NCBI GenBank assembly: GCA_903995115.1
Contig: LR877164.1
Location: 310,001-374,000 of the forward strand
DNA length: 64,000 bases
Direction of reading: 5' to 3'
Source: Angomonas deanei
Taxonomy: Eukaryota > Euglenozoa > Kinetoplastea > Trypanosomatida > Trypanosomatidae
A program made the position numbers and the translations under genes. The notes below the pieces were generated by a model. That model was not told the origin of the DNA and did not search any database. It saw nothing but the letters and a program-made list of their open reading frames with translations. Shown here one piece after another: positions 21,260 through 33,975 of the stretch. Position 1 is the first letter of the stretch. Every line of letters starts with the position of its first letter.

Positions 21260-22318
21260 ATGGGTGAATCCAACAGTAAAGGGGTCCGCAGCTGCATGAA
21301 CGGCGGAGACTGTCAAACCCGTGAAGACACCATCAGCAATAATAATAACAATAACTGTAATCATAAATATTATAACCACAGGGGAGAAAAAGTTTTGCTG
21401 TTTACCACGCCGCAGAATTGTACGCCGACGCCGATGCGAGAGCCGTGGGGGTACCGAAATCAAAATCAAAATAAAAATAATAATAATTTAGAGGAAAGTG
21501 AAAATGAAAATGTCAATAATAATAGTCAACTCGCTCGAAATAAATCAAAAGAAGAATGGCAGTTATTTTTTGCCAATTTGGAAATCACCGCGACCCAAAA
21601 TATTTTGAAAAAAAAGCAAAATAATAAGAATACGATTAGCGAAAAAGAAAAAGAATTGCATATTCCGTTATACGAGTTGGATTCGACGAACCACTTTTTT
21701 GAAGTTGATTCGCCGGAAAAAAATAGTAAAAATAATCATCATCATGAAAAAGATAACATTTTGGAATATCTAGATGAAGCGAGCTATCCCGAGTCCCGCA
21801 GCACCGGTCTGAATTATTATGCCTACTACCCAAAAATAGAACACAAAAACGAAACTAAAAACAAAAAAGTAGCGCCCGACGATAGCGACGAAGAACCGGA
21901 ACATAACGAACATGAAAATGAAAATAATAAGGATAGTGATAGCAGTATTACTAGTGAAGCCTTAAATGAAAATAATCAACACGTCTTGTGTTATCCAGAA
22001 ACACTGTCGACTGGTGTTTTATATTTCAATGAACTTCGCGCGCTGTGGCAGGAAAATCCAAACGCCTACAAACGCAAAAATCAAAATAATAATAATAATA
22101 ATAATTATAGTGAAATCAACGAGGACGATTTAGATGATTCTTATATTTTTGATTGCATCGAAGAAAACAGTGGTCCCGCCATGTCCCCAGCGGTACCCCT
22201 CCTGTACATGATCGACTTGCTCACGCCGCAGTGGGAGGAGGAGGGACTGTACGAGGTGGCCCGACGCGGGGATCGTGCCGATCGTCAAAATAAAAAAGAA
22301 AAAAAGGCATCGGCCTGA
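21260..22318 (+). CDS. Asn-rich protein with duplicated acidic C-terminal module, 352 aa
   Basis: An intact frame. It starts MGESNSKGV, a possible N-myristoylation site, and the pyrimidine tract with AG at 21181-21182 supports this start. The middle is polar with charged runs. Two short similar segments, YPESRSTGLNYYAYYP and YPETLSTGVLYFNELR, suggest an internal repeat. The last ~65 residues hold a compact acidic-hydrophobic module (DLDDSYIFDCIEE, SGPAMSPAVPLLYMIDLL, TPQWEEEGLYEVARR). Its coding sequence is nearly identical to the end of the next gene. No known domain was recognised. The GC-rich third positions of the module contrast with the AT-rich remainder. Confidence 0.7.
   Translation: MGESNSKGVRSCMNGGDCQTREDTISNNNNNNCNHKYYNHRGEKVLLFTTPQNCTPTPMREPWGYRNQNQNKNNNNLEESENENVNNNSQLARNKSKEEWQLFFANLEITATQNILKKKQNNKNTISEKEKELHIPLYELDSTNHFFEVDSPEKNSKNNHHHEKDNILEYLDEASYPESRSTGLNYYAYYPKIEHKNETKNKKVAPDDSDEEPEHNEHENENNKDSDSSITSEALNENNQHVLCYPETLSTGVLYFNELRALWQENPNAYKRKNQNNNNNNNYSEINEDDLDDSYIFDCIEENSGPAMSPAVPLLYMIDLLTPQWEEEGLYEVARRGDRADRQNKKEKKASA
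22112..22266 (+). repeat. Duplicated C-terminal module, copy 1
   Basis: A 155-base segment matching 23196-23350 without gaps and with only scattered differences by eye. It encodes NEDDLDDSYIFDCIEE onward to EVARR. Confidence 0.8.
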
Positions 22319-22825
22319 AAAAAATAAGAATGAGAACACACAAAAAAAAAAAAAAAAATGAGACAATGCGGATGTTTTTGGTTTGCTTTTTGCTTTTTTT
22401 CATCGTTCTTTTCCTATCTTTTGATTATTATCAAAGTATAACAATGAAAAAAAAAAAAAAAAAATTGTACATGAAAATAATATATTAGCGTTTGTTCGTA
22501 GGGTATCGAAGGCAATGAAACGTTTATTACAATACAGAATAATACTTAGTCTAAAAAAAAAAAAAGACAAAAAAAAAGGAAAAGAAACTGTTCATTTTTG
22601 TGTTTTTAGGGTACTTTTTCGTCTCTTATTTTCATGTTTCATTTCTCTCCATTCTCGAAAAAAAAAAAAAAGTATATTTTTAGGAAACCAACACACACAC
22701 ACACTTCTCATTTCTATCGTCGTAACAAACGCAAAAAAAAAAAACAAAAAAAGAACATTTCATTCTTTCTAGAAACATAAAAAAAAAAAAAGCAATCATA
22801 ATAAAAAATTAAAAATATTATAAAG
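22319..22825. promoter_or_regulatory. Intergenic region with predicted trans-splice acceptor
   Basis: A homopolymer-rich spacer without a gene, containing a (CA)n stretch at about 22690-22702. AG at 22771-22772 follows CATTCTTTCT and lies 53 nt before the ATG at 22826. Another pyrimidine tract at 22637-22658 could be used instead. Confidence 0.45.
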
Positions 22826-23402
22826 ATGAGTCAACCAGAGCCCACGACGCAGTGGCTACCTGCCACAGAACACGAACTTTTCATTTTATACAATTGCCTC
22901 ATCGCCGCTGGAAAATCTTCCGATAACAATGAAACCTAAAAAAGCAAAAAAAATGGAATCGACGTCTATTTTTCATAATAATAAACACATTTTAAAACAT
23001 ATTTCGCACTGCCATGGGACGGTGGGGTTTTCCTCCGGGATTGACTACTCCACAGAGCACGAAGAAATGCTAAATCAAAATAATAATCATAATCAGAATA
23101 GTGAAACCCCTCGTCTATTGTGTCCGATGGGGGAAGAATATTTCAACGCACTGAGCACCGCGTGGCGGTCCAACGCACAACATCATCAACGAAATGAAAT
23201 CAACGAGGAGGACTTGGATGATTCTTATATTTTTGATTGTATCGAGGAATACAGTGGCCCCGCCATGACCCCAGCGGTACCGCTCCTGTACATGATCGAC
23301 TTGCTCACGCCGCAGTGGGAGGAGGAGGGACTGTACGAGGTGGCCCGACGGCGAGAGGCGGCGGCCATGAAGAGCGGCGAGCGTGGGTATTCGAATAAAT
23401 AA
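22826..23402 (+). CDS. Paralogue of the 21260 gene, frame interrupted once
   Basis: ATG at 22826 starts MSQPEPTTQWLPATEHELF, ending after ~36 residues at TAA in an A-rich stretch (22937-22939). The next frame continues from about 22929 with HNNKHILKHISHCHGTVGF and LLCPMGEEYFNALSTAWR. It ends in the module DLDDSYIFDCIEE...TPQWEEEGLYEVARR shared with the upstream neighbour. I join them because the break sits in A-runs like other breaks in the window and no splice tract lies between. The protein would be about 190 residues, roughly half the neighbour's length, lacking most of its Asn-rich middle. It ends in a short basic tail. Function unknown. Confidence 0.6.
23196..23350 (+). repeat. Duplicated C-terminal module, copy 2
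   Basis: The counterpart of 22112-22266. The final ~70 bases, from CTCCTGTACATG to the GTGGCCCGACG end, appear identical between copies. Confidence 0.8.
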
Positions 23403-23895
23403 ATATTCATTTTCATGCGAGGAAAGTGTCTTTTTTTTTTTTTTTTGCAAGAAAATAACGAAGTTATGAAGTAAAAATAATGAACATGAGAAGTATAATA
23501 ATAATAATAAGTGTGTGATTGCTGTTTTTTCCTATTTTTTTTTTTTTTTTTTTGTATAGTAACAAAACATTCTCTTTTATTTTTTTTTAAAAAGAGTATA
23601 TAACATTCTAAACCCTAATTCCGTAAACATACAATAGCGATAATCATTTTTTATTTTTTATTATAGAATGATTTTTTTTTTTTTAAAGTGTATTTTGCTA
23701 TATGAAAAAAATTTCCCTTCTTTCTTTCTCTTTATGTTTCGATTTTAGTTTTTTTTTTTTTTTGAAGATAAAAAAAAGAACAGTACATTTTTTGTATTTT
23801 ATTTTAGTTTTCCTCGAATCCTTTTTATTTGTCTTTTTTTTTTTCCGATTTTCTTTTTTTGAAAAATTATAAATAAATAAAAAAAAATTATTGTT
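23403..23895. promoter_or_regulatory. Intergenic region, splice acceptor unclear
   Basis: An A/T homopolymer spacer with no gene. Pyrimidine tracts at 23818-23860 are not followed by any AG before the ATG at 23896. The nearest upstream AG is 23816-23817. If the AG at 23898-23899 inside ATGAG were used, the first ATG would be lost and translation would begin later. Confidence 0.35.
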
Positions 23896-26644
23896 ATGAG
23901 TGCCGTTCAGGTCTGTGATCGCCTTCGTTACTGGCGTCATGAAACACTAAAAAAATATCCAATTCCCTCGGAACATTACATTTTAGAACAAAATTATTAT
24001 CATTATCATTTATATCCAAATGAAAATAATAATAATAATGAAAAAAATGAAAATAATAATAATTTAGTCACGTATAAAAATAAAAAATACAACTTTGGAA
24101 AGCGACCTTTGCACCCCGACGTGTTACGCATTTTGAGAAATGAAAATAATAATCATAATATAAAAAATTATGAAACTTTAATTTCATTATTTAAACCTCG
24201 AGCGCACTCGTGTCCTCAGCGTATTCACAAAAATAAAAATAATAATGAAAATAATAATATAGATTTGGAAAATTCGGAAAAAATGAGTGAAAAAACGGTT
24301 TTTCTGAAAAATCCGCCACGACTGGTTTTATTTTCGAATTCCATTTTAAAGAATGAAAATGAAAAAAGTGAAAAAAATAAAAGTTTAGCCGATGTAATTT
24401 TACAAAAAGCACAAATAAACGGAAAAGAAGAAACCGTCATGGAAAATAATTATAATCATAATTTATTTTTAACCGGTCAAAATAATAATAATAAAAATAA
24501 AAATTTGATGGAAAATGATATTCGTTTTTTAGACGATCGTAATACGATTTTTAAATTCAATATTTTTCCACTTTCTAATTTTGAAAAACAATTTTATGAA
24601 AATCAATTTTGTGAAAATAATAATTCTGAAAATAATGAAAGAAGTTATCATTTACGCTCTGCATCGCTGCCGTCATTACCATTGTTGTCCGATATTTCCG
24701 AAAATAATAATAATAATAATAATAATAATGAAATGTTGGAAGATTATTTTATTTTTAATCCCTTTTACGATTTTCTCGGCGAAGGCGCATTTTCCAAAGT
24801 GTTTGTCGCACGTCGATTTCAGAAAAATAATAATAAAAATGAAAATAATAATAATTTTGTGGCCATTAAAATTATTCCACGAAAAGAAAAAAGCTACTTT
24901 TTAGAAAATAATAATAATAATAATAATCAAATGAATCAGAATAACAAAAAGAAAATTGAATTATTAGAAATCGAAAAAGAAATTTCATTTCTTAAAAAAA
25001 TGAATTCATTCGATTTTAAAAAAAATCCATTTTTTGCCGCAAATATTACAAAAATTATAGAACATGTAAAAACGAATGAAAATATTACCATTTCCATGGA
25101 ATTAAACCCAATTTGTACCGATGGACGATTATTTTTAAAACTTTTACATGAAAATGAAAAAAATAGTTTGGAAAATAAAAAAAAGAAACAAGAAAAAATG
25201 GAATTACGGACTCAAATTTTGTTATTTCAATTATTGAAAACGCTTCATTTTATTCATCAAGAAAAAAGTATTATTCACCGCGATATAAAATTAGAAAATA
25301 TTATTTTTTCCGCGTTGGATTTCAATAATAATAATAATAATGAAACGTTACAAACGTTTATTGAATTATTCGGCGAAGAATCGTTACAGCAAAATGTAAA
25401 AATAAAAAATAATCGAAATAAAAATTATTATTTAAACGATAAAATCATAAATCCATTTTTATTATTAAAAGCGACTTTAATCGATTTCGGTCTTTCGCGA
25501 AGTGTAAAAGAAACGAACGAAACGCAAAAATTAAATGATAATCAAAATTTTGAAAATCAACATTTTAATATTTTTAATGAAATCAATGATTTTATTGAAG
25601 ATGGATTAACGAGAATAATAATAATAATTTCAATAATAGTAATAGCAAAAAAGGAATGCCGACGCCAGCGCTTTCCACTGCGAATTTATTATCCATTTAT
25701 TTTAATAATAATAATAATAATTTAGAAAATAATAATAATAATAATAATAATTATATTATGGAAAGTTCCGATGAGGAAGAAGTAATCTTAGACGAATAAT
25801 AATAATAATAATAAAAATGAAAAATTTTTATTATCCATTTGCGGAACGGAAAAATATATGCCACCCGAAATGATTGAATTATTAATCGAAAATAATAATA
25901 ATAATAATAATTTAAAAATAAAAAAATTATTGGTGTCGAAAAAAGAAGCGGAAAAAATAGATTTATACAGTCTTGGTATCGTCGCTTATTTGTTAATCGA
26001 CGGTCAACATCCTTTTTTAAAAAATAATCATAATCATCATCATTGTGAAAATGAAAATTATAGTTTGAAATATTTATTAAACCAACAAAAAGAAAGTATT
26101 TTTCCCCGTCGAAGAAACCGAACACCATAAATTCAATAATAAATACAATAACGTCAGTACGGCATTATTTTTTCCCAAAGAAAAATGGGAATTTATTTCG
26201 GAAAATTGTAAAAATTTTATTTTATTGTGTTTAAATGCGGAAAATAATGAAAATCGAATGAACGCGGAAAATGCGTTAAATCATTCTTTTTTGGAGGGAA
26301 TTGAAATTTTGGTGAATAAATTAGAATTAATGAATTATAAAAATAATAATAATGAAAATAATAATTATAATAAAACGAATAAAAATGAAAACATCGAAGA
26401 AAATAATAATGATCATTATAACACTGAAAAAACAAATGAAAAGAATGAAAATAATCATAACGAAAATAATTTATTACATTATTATTATAATGAAAAAGAA
26501 ACAAAACCCGTAAAAATAATAAATAAAAATGAAAATAATAATAATGAAAAAAAAGAAACGGAACCAAAATTTCTCAATAATAATAAAAGTAATTCAGAAT
26601 CGGATTTATTTGATGAATTATACAGTTTTATGGTGAAATGTTAA
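23896..26644 (+). CDS. Ser/Thr protein kinase, Asn-rich, probably active
   Basis: A ~290-residue Asn-rich N-terminal region precedes a kinase domain with all key residues. It has GEGAFSKVFVARR (loop, ~296), VAIKII with Lys ~325, IIHRDIKLENIIF with Asp ~463, and TLIDFGLSR with Asp ~530. The C-lobe then has CGTEKYMPPEM (APE-like PPE), KIDLYSLGIVAYLLIDGQHPFL, and NRMNAENALNHSFL at the domain end. The HRDIKLEN loop and DGQHPF are like CAMK-type kinases. Asn-rich inserts occur between subdomains. The frame changes about three times (near 25615, 25795 and 26100), at AAT tracts or T/C runs, and domain order is preserved across all. A long Asn/Glu/Lys-rich tail follows. Substrates unknown. Confidence 0.75.
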
Positions 26645-27156
26645 AATAATAATAATAATGAAATCGAAAAAAAAATAGAAAAAAAAAAGAAAAAATGTTT
26701 TTTTTTTTTTTGTAATTGTTGTAATATTCCTTTTTTTTTTTTGACATTAACATTTTTTTTTTTTTTTTATTATTCCCTTTTTTTTTCCCGCTGAGATTTA
26801 TTTTATTGATAATTGTTGTAAAAAAAATCGAATACCTTTTTTTTTTTTTGTTTATTTCAATGAAAATAAAACAATTAAAAAAAAAAAAAGTTAAAACTTA
26901 TTTCTATAATTTTTTTTTATGACTATTTTCAAGTGTCTTTTTTTATACGGAAAAATAGACCACCAAAAAAAAATTAAAAAAATTGTTTTCTATTTTTAAT
27001 TTCGTTTATGTTTGAAAAATATGAAATATTATGGTTCCTATATAGTTTCATTTCTCTCTTTTTCTTTTTCATGAAAGCAAAAAAAAAAAAAAAAGGCAAT
27101 AAGATACAAAAAAAAAAAAAAAATTTAGTGTTTATTATCATATAATAAAAAAAAAA
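26645..27156. promoter_or_regulatory. Intergenic region with predicted trans-splice acceptor
   Basis: A homopolymer spacer, no gene. The pyrimidine tract 27050-27070 (TTTCTCTCTTTTTCTTTTTC) is followed by AG at 27076-27077 and the ATG at 27157. Confidence 0.45.
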
Positions 27157-28080
27157 ATGTCATTGTCTTCCAATTTTACACTTTCGGAAAATTTTTCACT
27201 AAATAGTAATGAAATACAAAATTTTAATAAACATAAAAATTTATCAAAATCGAATAAATTATTATCGTTTTCCCATCCGAATAATAATAATAATAATAAT
27301 AATGAAAAAAGTGAAAATAATAATAATAATCATCATTATCGATCGGAAACGTCAAAATTACGGGAAAAGTTTATAAACGATAAAAAAGAATTAGAGGCAA
27401 CGCAAGCGGCCGCGCGTGCGAGACGATTTGAAAATTTATTTAAAACCGAAAATAATAATAATGAAAATAATAAAAATAATATTAAAATTGAAAATAGTAA
27501 AAAAGAAAATAACAAAAGTGTGGAAATAAAACCGAAATTATTGCATCCCATTCGAAAAGTGAATGAAGAAGAAAAATTTAAAGATTTTCCACATTATAAT
27601 TCATTTTATAATAAAAGTGAAAATGAAAATAATAATAATAATAATAATTTCAATATGAGTAAAGTATCGACGGAAAATTCGGATTTATTTGAAGAAGAAA
27701 GTAACGACGATTTTAAAAATAAAAATAATAGAAATAAAAAACGGAAGAAAAAGAAAATGAACGAAAATAATAATCAAAATAATAATAAAATAAAAAAACG
27801 AAAAATTATTACGGAAAAAAATTATAAACGCATTCGAATTAAAAAAAGACATCGAAATATAAATAATAATAATATAATTATGAATGAAATGACCCCCAAA
27901 AGTGTAATTCCATTACACAGTTTTCAAAATAATAATAATAATAATTTTATAAATAATAATAATAATAATAATAGTTTCAGCACGATGGAATCGAGAAGTT
28001 ATTCTTATACCACAAACAATAATAATAATAATAATAATTATAATCTTTCTTCGTTTAATAATTATAGCGGTAGTAGTCAA

Positions 28081-28119
<39 letters not shown>

Positions 28120-29055
28120 TTTAATAATTATAAAAATGAAACTATCAAATAACGCACTTTCGTTTAATTCACTTTCCTTACCGAATTTAGTTTCAAAAAA
28201 TAACGAAAATAATAATTATATTTGTGAAAATTTGACTTCTCCGTTGGGATTTGAATTTAAAAGTGAAAATATATTTTTAAAATTATTAAATCATAATAAT
28301 AATAATAATTTAAATAATAGTAAATTATTCAATCACAGTTTTTTTTCGAAAAGTCAAGTCGATTTTTTTCAAGAAAAGAAAAATATAAATAATAATCATT
28401 TAAAAAATGAAAATAATAAAAGAGATTTATCGGAAACGTTTTCTTCGATTGAAACGAACGAAAATAATAATAATAATAATAATATATTTACAATTATCCA
28501 AAAATAGTAATAATAATAATTCTGATTTGGAAGAATTATTATTTTACATGTATCAAAACCGGAAATTATATTTTTTAAATTATCCGTCAAAAATAAACGA
28601 TAAAAATGTGTTAAAATTTATAAAATTTGAACGAAAATGTTTAAAATTTAAAAAAAATATTCGATTTAATACATTTTCGTCGATTGGGAATATAATTTTA
28701 CAAAATAATGAAAAAAAGAGCGAAAAAAAGTGTTTTGTCAAAACGTTTAATATTTCTGAAAATGTAATTCGTAAAATGATAAAAATAATAAAAGAAGTAA
28801 TGGACGAATATTTTTCATTTTCGAATGAAAATAGCGAAAATAATTATAATTATTTTCAAAAAATGTATTTAAAAGAGGGAAATCAAAAAAACACTAAAAA
28901 TGAATCACAATGAAGAAAATTCTTTTTTGGAAGGCACTTTAGATTTTTCGTATAATAATAATCATAAAAATAATAAAAATGAAGAAAGTATTAAAATTTG
29001 TGAAATCGATGAAACCGCTTTTACACAATCGGTTAATTTTCAAAATTTTGAAATA

Positions 29056-29115
<60 letters not shown>

Positions 29116-30472
29116 TTAAATAATAAAAGTGGAAAACGATTTTCTTTTTCTGTGTTAAATGCATCTACGAATAAAAATAATAATAATAATTCTGAAAATA
29201 ATAATCATAATGAAAAAAATGAAATTATTTTTGCCGAAAATGACCATTTTCCAATGCCTCAAGCACTTCTCGATGAAATACAAAATAATATAAAAGCCCT
29301 TTTTTTTCCATTATTTCAGAATAAAAATGAAAATAATAATAATAATTGTATTACGATTTCTGAAAAGGAGAGTCATAAATACATTTTCGGCATTCCTTTT
29401 TTAGGTGCCAACATTGAAAAAATCATCTACAAAAAAAATGAAGAAAACGAAAGTGAAAATAATAATAATTTAAAGGAAAGTTCGTTTATTATTCCCGAAA
29501 TGACGTGTGCGAGTTTTGAAAATAATGAAACTAATAATAATACAAAAACAAAACAACAAAAAGAAAATGAATTAAATAAAAAATTAATTTGCAATTTTTG
29601 TAAAAAAAAGTTTAAAAGTAAAGAAGAGTTGGAATTTCATAAAACAAAAATGCATAAAGAAATATTTATCAAAAAAGAAAAGCGGAAAAAATCGACGAGT
29701 CGAAAAAATAGTGTTTTTCACGAAAAAATAATAATAATGAAAAAGTAAACAGTAAAAAAAATAGTCTTTCTGAAAAAATAAACGAAAATGAAAAAACAGA
29801 AAAAGTTGAAAATAATATTCATTATAATAAAAATGCGCCGTTATTTTTAATTAATTTTGCATTTCCGTTTATAAAAGAAGGAAATATAAAAAATGTAATT
29901 CAAACCTATCACCAAACTCTAAATAATAATAATTATACTGAAAATAATAATAATAAAATACAAAAAAGTCCGATTGAATCGATTCCAAAAACGGAAAATA
30001 ATAATAATGAAAATGAAAAAACAGAAAAAAATAATGAAAATAATAATTCTATTTCCTTATTAGAAAGTGAAATGTTAATACGAAATGTGATTTCGAATTT
30101 GGTAGAAAAAGTCATTTTATTTCAAAATAATAATTCTGAAAATAATACTAATTTTGATAAAGGTCATGGTAGTTTACAATCCAATAATATATTCTGCCGA
30201 AAACACGTCGAAGAAGCCGTACGAGAATTTTTTACGTTTGAAAATGAAAATAATAATAAAAACGAAAATAATAATAATTTAGAAAATAATTCACATATGC
30301 CAGTGTCGAGTCTCTTTTCTGCGGAGAGTCATCATCCAGAAAGTAATAATAATAATAATTTTAATTCCATCAATAATAATAATAATAATAATAATATAAA
30401 TCATTATTCTTATTTGTCTGCTCGACTGAAAGATATTTTTGCGAATAATGCATTACATATTTATTTAAATAA

Positions 30473-30504
<32 letters not shown>

Positions 30505-33038
30505 AAATAATAATAAAATAAGGAAAATAATATAAATTATGATTTTCTTTCTCATATCGAAGACGAAACTTTATTATCGCGTTATTATAATGTGAGAATT
30601 ATTCCAAACGAAACGGAAAAAAATGAAAATGAAAATAATAATAATAAAAATAAAAATGAAACGCCGAAAATATTACAAGACACAAAAGAAGTAGTGTTAA
30701 GTGATTCTTATTATTATGAATTAGAATATGTGTTATTATTTTCCATGGCGAAAACGATTTTTAGTGTTTTACATCAAAAAAATAAAAAAAATAATGAAAA
30801 TAAAAATAAATTATTTTCATTCGATTCTTTTTTGATGGAACTTTTTCCAAAGTTGGAAACCGAAAATAATAATAATAATAAAAATAGTGAAAAAGAAGAA
30901 AATAATAATAATAATGAAACTAAAATGGATACGTTATTTAATTTTAGTGTTCCCTATCACGAAGAATATTATTCAAAATATATTCATGATAATAATGAAA
31001 ATGAAAATAATAAAAAAGAAATTCCCCTTACTTTTCAATTATTTCAAGACGATCGACTCCTCAATGACTTTTTATATTATTTCTCCAAAAAAATAATTCA
31101 AAATAATAATCGTTTATTTTTATTTCCATTACGTGAATCCCTTTACGTGCCGCCGCCGTCGCTCATTTCACCAGAAATATTACCACCGTATTTTGTTCAA
31201 GAATATATTTCCATTTCTGAAAATAATAATCATCATATTAATGAAAAAAATGAAAATAATAATTATAATCATAAAAGGATGGAAGCGCCGTTTCGATTTT
31301 TGTCGAATACCATTTCGCCAAGAAATAATTTTCCCTTATTTTTAGATGTATGGAATATTGCCATTATTGCGATTGAACTCGCAAACGATATGTTGGGATT
31401 ATTTCCTCATTCTCATTTATTTTTAAAAAATAATAATAATAATAATAATTCATTTTTTCAATATTTCTGGAAATGAAATACTGTATGACAGTATTTTTCC
31501 GGAATGGTTACATCGGCAGAAAATCCCACTTCCATTTATTTCAAACGAAATTAAAAAAAAATTTTCGAATGAATTTTTTGTATTTGTGTATCAAATTTTT
31601 CATTTTTTTGTGTTGGAACCGCAAAAAAATTACGATTCTTTCGTCATAAAAGATTTTTTATTTCAATTAAAATCGTCGAAATGGTTTCAAAATTTATTAG
31701 TTTCCTCCGAAACGGATTATTTTTCATTTTCTGAAAATAATTTAAATAATTTAAAAAATAAGGAAGAAAAAGTCATTTCTGTGCCGGAAGCATTGTACGT
31801 GGATGCGAGGGAATTATTTTTTCCCAATACGAAAACAATGGAAAATAATAATAATAATAATAATCATATTTACGATAATAAAATTGATTTTCTACGCGAT
31901 GCAATTCAATTTCACTTTTTAGAAAAATATTTAACGTTTGTCGAAAATATTAAAAACAGTGTTTATCCGAATAAAGAAAATCAGTACAATGTCTTTTTTT
32001 TCATTATTTACGAAGAAATTTTATTATTTTTTAACGCGTTAATTAAACAAAAAATCGAGGAAGAAGATCGAAATAAAAGTTTAATCAACTTTGGCGGAAA
32101 TTATAATGCACACAATGAGGCGCAAAACGTTTATTCTCAATTTTTGAAAATTATGAATCATAATAAAAATGAAAAACAAGAATCTAAAAATAATAATAAT
32201 AATAATAATACGCGACGAAGTACGTTCGCCTTTCAACAACATTTTTTTTCCAAACGAAAATCTGAAATAAATAATAATAATAAAAAACCGTTTTTTCTAT
32301 TTTCAGATGAAAACACATTCGATTATTTTTTAAATAATAATAATAATAATAATAAATTAGAATCCGATTCTGTTTCGGATGAAAATGAATTTACGTCCGA
32401 TACGGAAGAAAAAAATAATTCGTTTGAAAATAATCATCATAATAATAAAAATAGAAAAAGTAGTGAAACTTCTGAAAATAATAATAATAATAAAATTTTA
32501 GACGTCACGGAATTGATTTCCGGAAAAGAAGATGATATTTCTTCCGCGGATAACTCTCCCAATACACGCATGAACGAAACGACCGTCTATCATCATAATA
32601 ATTTAAATTTAAATAATAATAATAAAAATAGCCATTCTAATTTTGAAAATACGGTACGAAGTTATAATCATCCAAATAATAATTTTTTTCAAAATAAAAA
32701 AGATTTATTGTTATTACAACGTCCAAATTTTTTAGGTGTTTTTATTCAAACCGAAGAAACGTTAAAACAACACTTTTCTTTTTCTGAAAATAATCATAAT
32801 GAAAAAAATGAAAATTAATAATAATAATAATAATAATATTATTGTTCCTGTTGTTCACGATCATCTGCGCTGCGTGAGCGGCTCGACCAGTCTTTTATCG
32901 TTTGATATTATACATCATAATAATAATAATAATAATAATAATAATATTCAAAATAATAATTTGAATAAAAATAGAAATCGAAATAAAAAAACAAAACTTT
33001 CGTTTCAGTTTGAGCCCAACGTGCCGTTACCTTTTGTC

Positions 33039-33071
<33 letters not shown>

Positions 33072-33644
33072 TATGATAAATATTCTTCCTGTAGTGACGA
33101 GGACAGCCCAGACGAGGAACCACTCGTCACGGAGTTATTTCAAACGTTATTAAATTTAAATCAAAATTCAAAATTATTATTTGATTTTTTTTCGCTTTTA
33201 TTATTAAAAAAAATTAACGAAGGTGAAACGACAAAACTTTTAGTGCCCAATCCCGAAAAAAAATTATTATTAGAACGAAATTTAACTTTCCTTTCGTTTC
33301 AAAATAATAATAATAATAATAAGGAAAATCAAAATGAAAAAGTAGAAACTAAACATGAAAATAATAATAATAATAATGAAAATTTCGATGTCAAAGTGAT
33401 TGAAAACAGTCCCTCTAGTTTTCATAATTACTTAATTGGCAAGTGGATTTTATTACACTGTGTCAACGATTATACGGAAATAAAATATAATAATAACAAT
33501 AATAATATTAATAATAATAATAATAATTTTCAGCTTTTTCATTTGGAAAAGAATAATTTTAATAATATTTTTGATTTCCGTGGAAGAATGTTCAAAAATA
33601 CGCGCGGCGTGGCGATTCACAAAGGAATGACGCATAAAACAAGA

Positions 33645-33682
<38 letters not shown>

Positions 33683-33710
33683 TAAAACAGATGCGTATTA
33701 TGTGATATAA
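27157..33710 (+). CDS. Very large Asn-rich protein with zinc fingers and kinase-like region
   Basis: Eight successive overlapping or abutting + frames cover 27157-33710 with no splice tract between them. They are best read as one gene (~2180 codons) with about seven frame changes, all at AAT tracts. Recognisable parts are a basic N-terminal stretch (NRNKKRKKKKMNENN) and a C2H2-type finger (ICNFCKKKFKSKEELEFHKTKMH) near 29590. A kinase C-lobe-like region at ~31130-31680 includes LISPEILPPYF, LFLDVWNIAIIAIELANDM, LPFISNEIKKKFSNEFFVF and FFVLEPQ. Near the end lies a degenerate finger, FRGRMFKNTRGVAIHKGMTH, lacking the two Cys. No HRD or DFG motif was found, so the kinase-like part is probably inactive. 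Separate small genes cannot be fully excluded. Confidence 0.55.
29055..29115 (+). repeat. Long AAT trinucleotide tract in coding sequence
   Basis: About twenty uninterrupted AAT units encode a polyasparagine run; one of the longest pure tracts in the window. Confidence 0.8.
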
Positions 33711-33975
33711 TCATCATCATAATTTATATTTTTATTATTATTATTATTTTTTTTTTTCTCATTGTATTATATATGTGTAAATATTGTTCTATATATTTAC
33801 GACTCTCATTTTTTTTTTTTATTTGCTATCGTAAAAAAACAACAACAACAAATAAGTAAATATTATTTTCGAAAAAAACGACGAGAATGAAAATCATAAA
33901 ATCAAAAACTAATTTCCTCTCTTTTATTTTTTTATTTTTTAGAAAAGTAACAAAAAATTAGTAAATTAAGCAAAA

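Noticed and set aside
22690-22702. Short CA repeat in a spacer as a regulatory element
   Set aside because: Too short and isolated to distinguish from ordinary low-complexity sequence.
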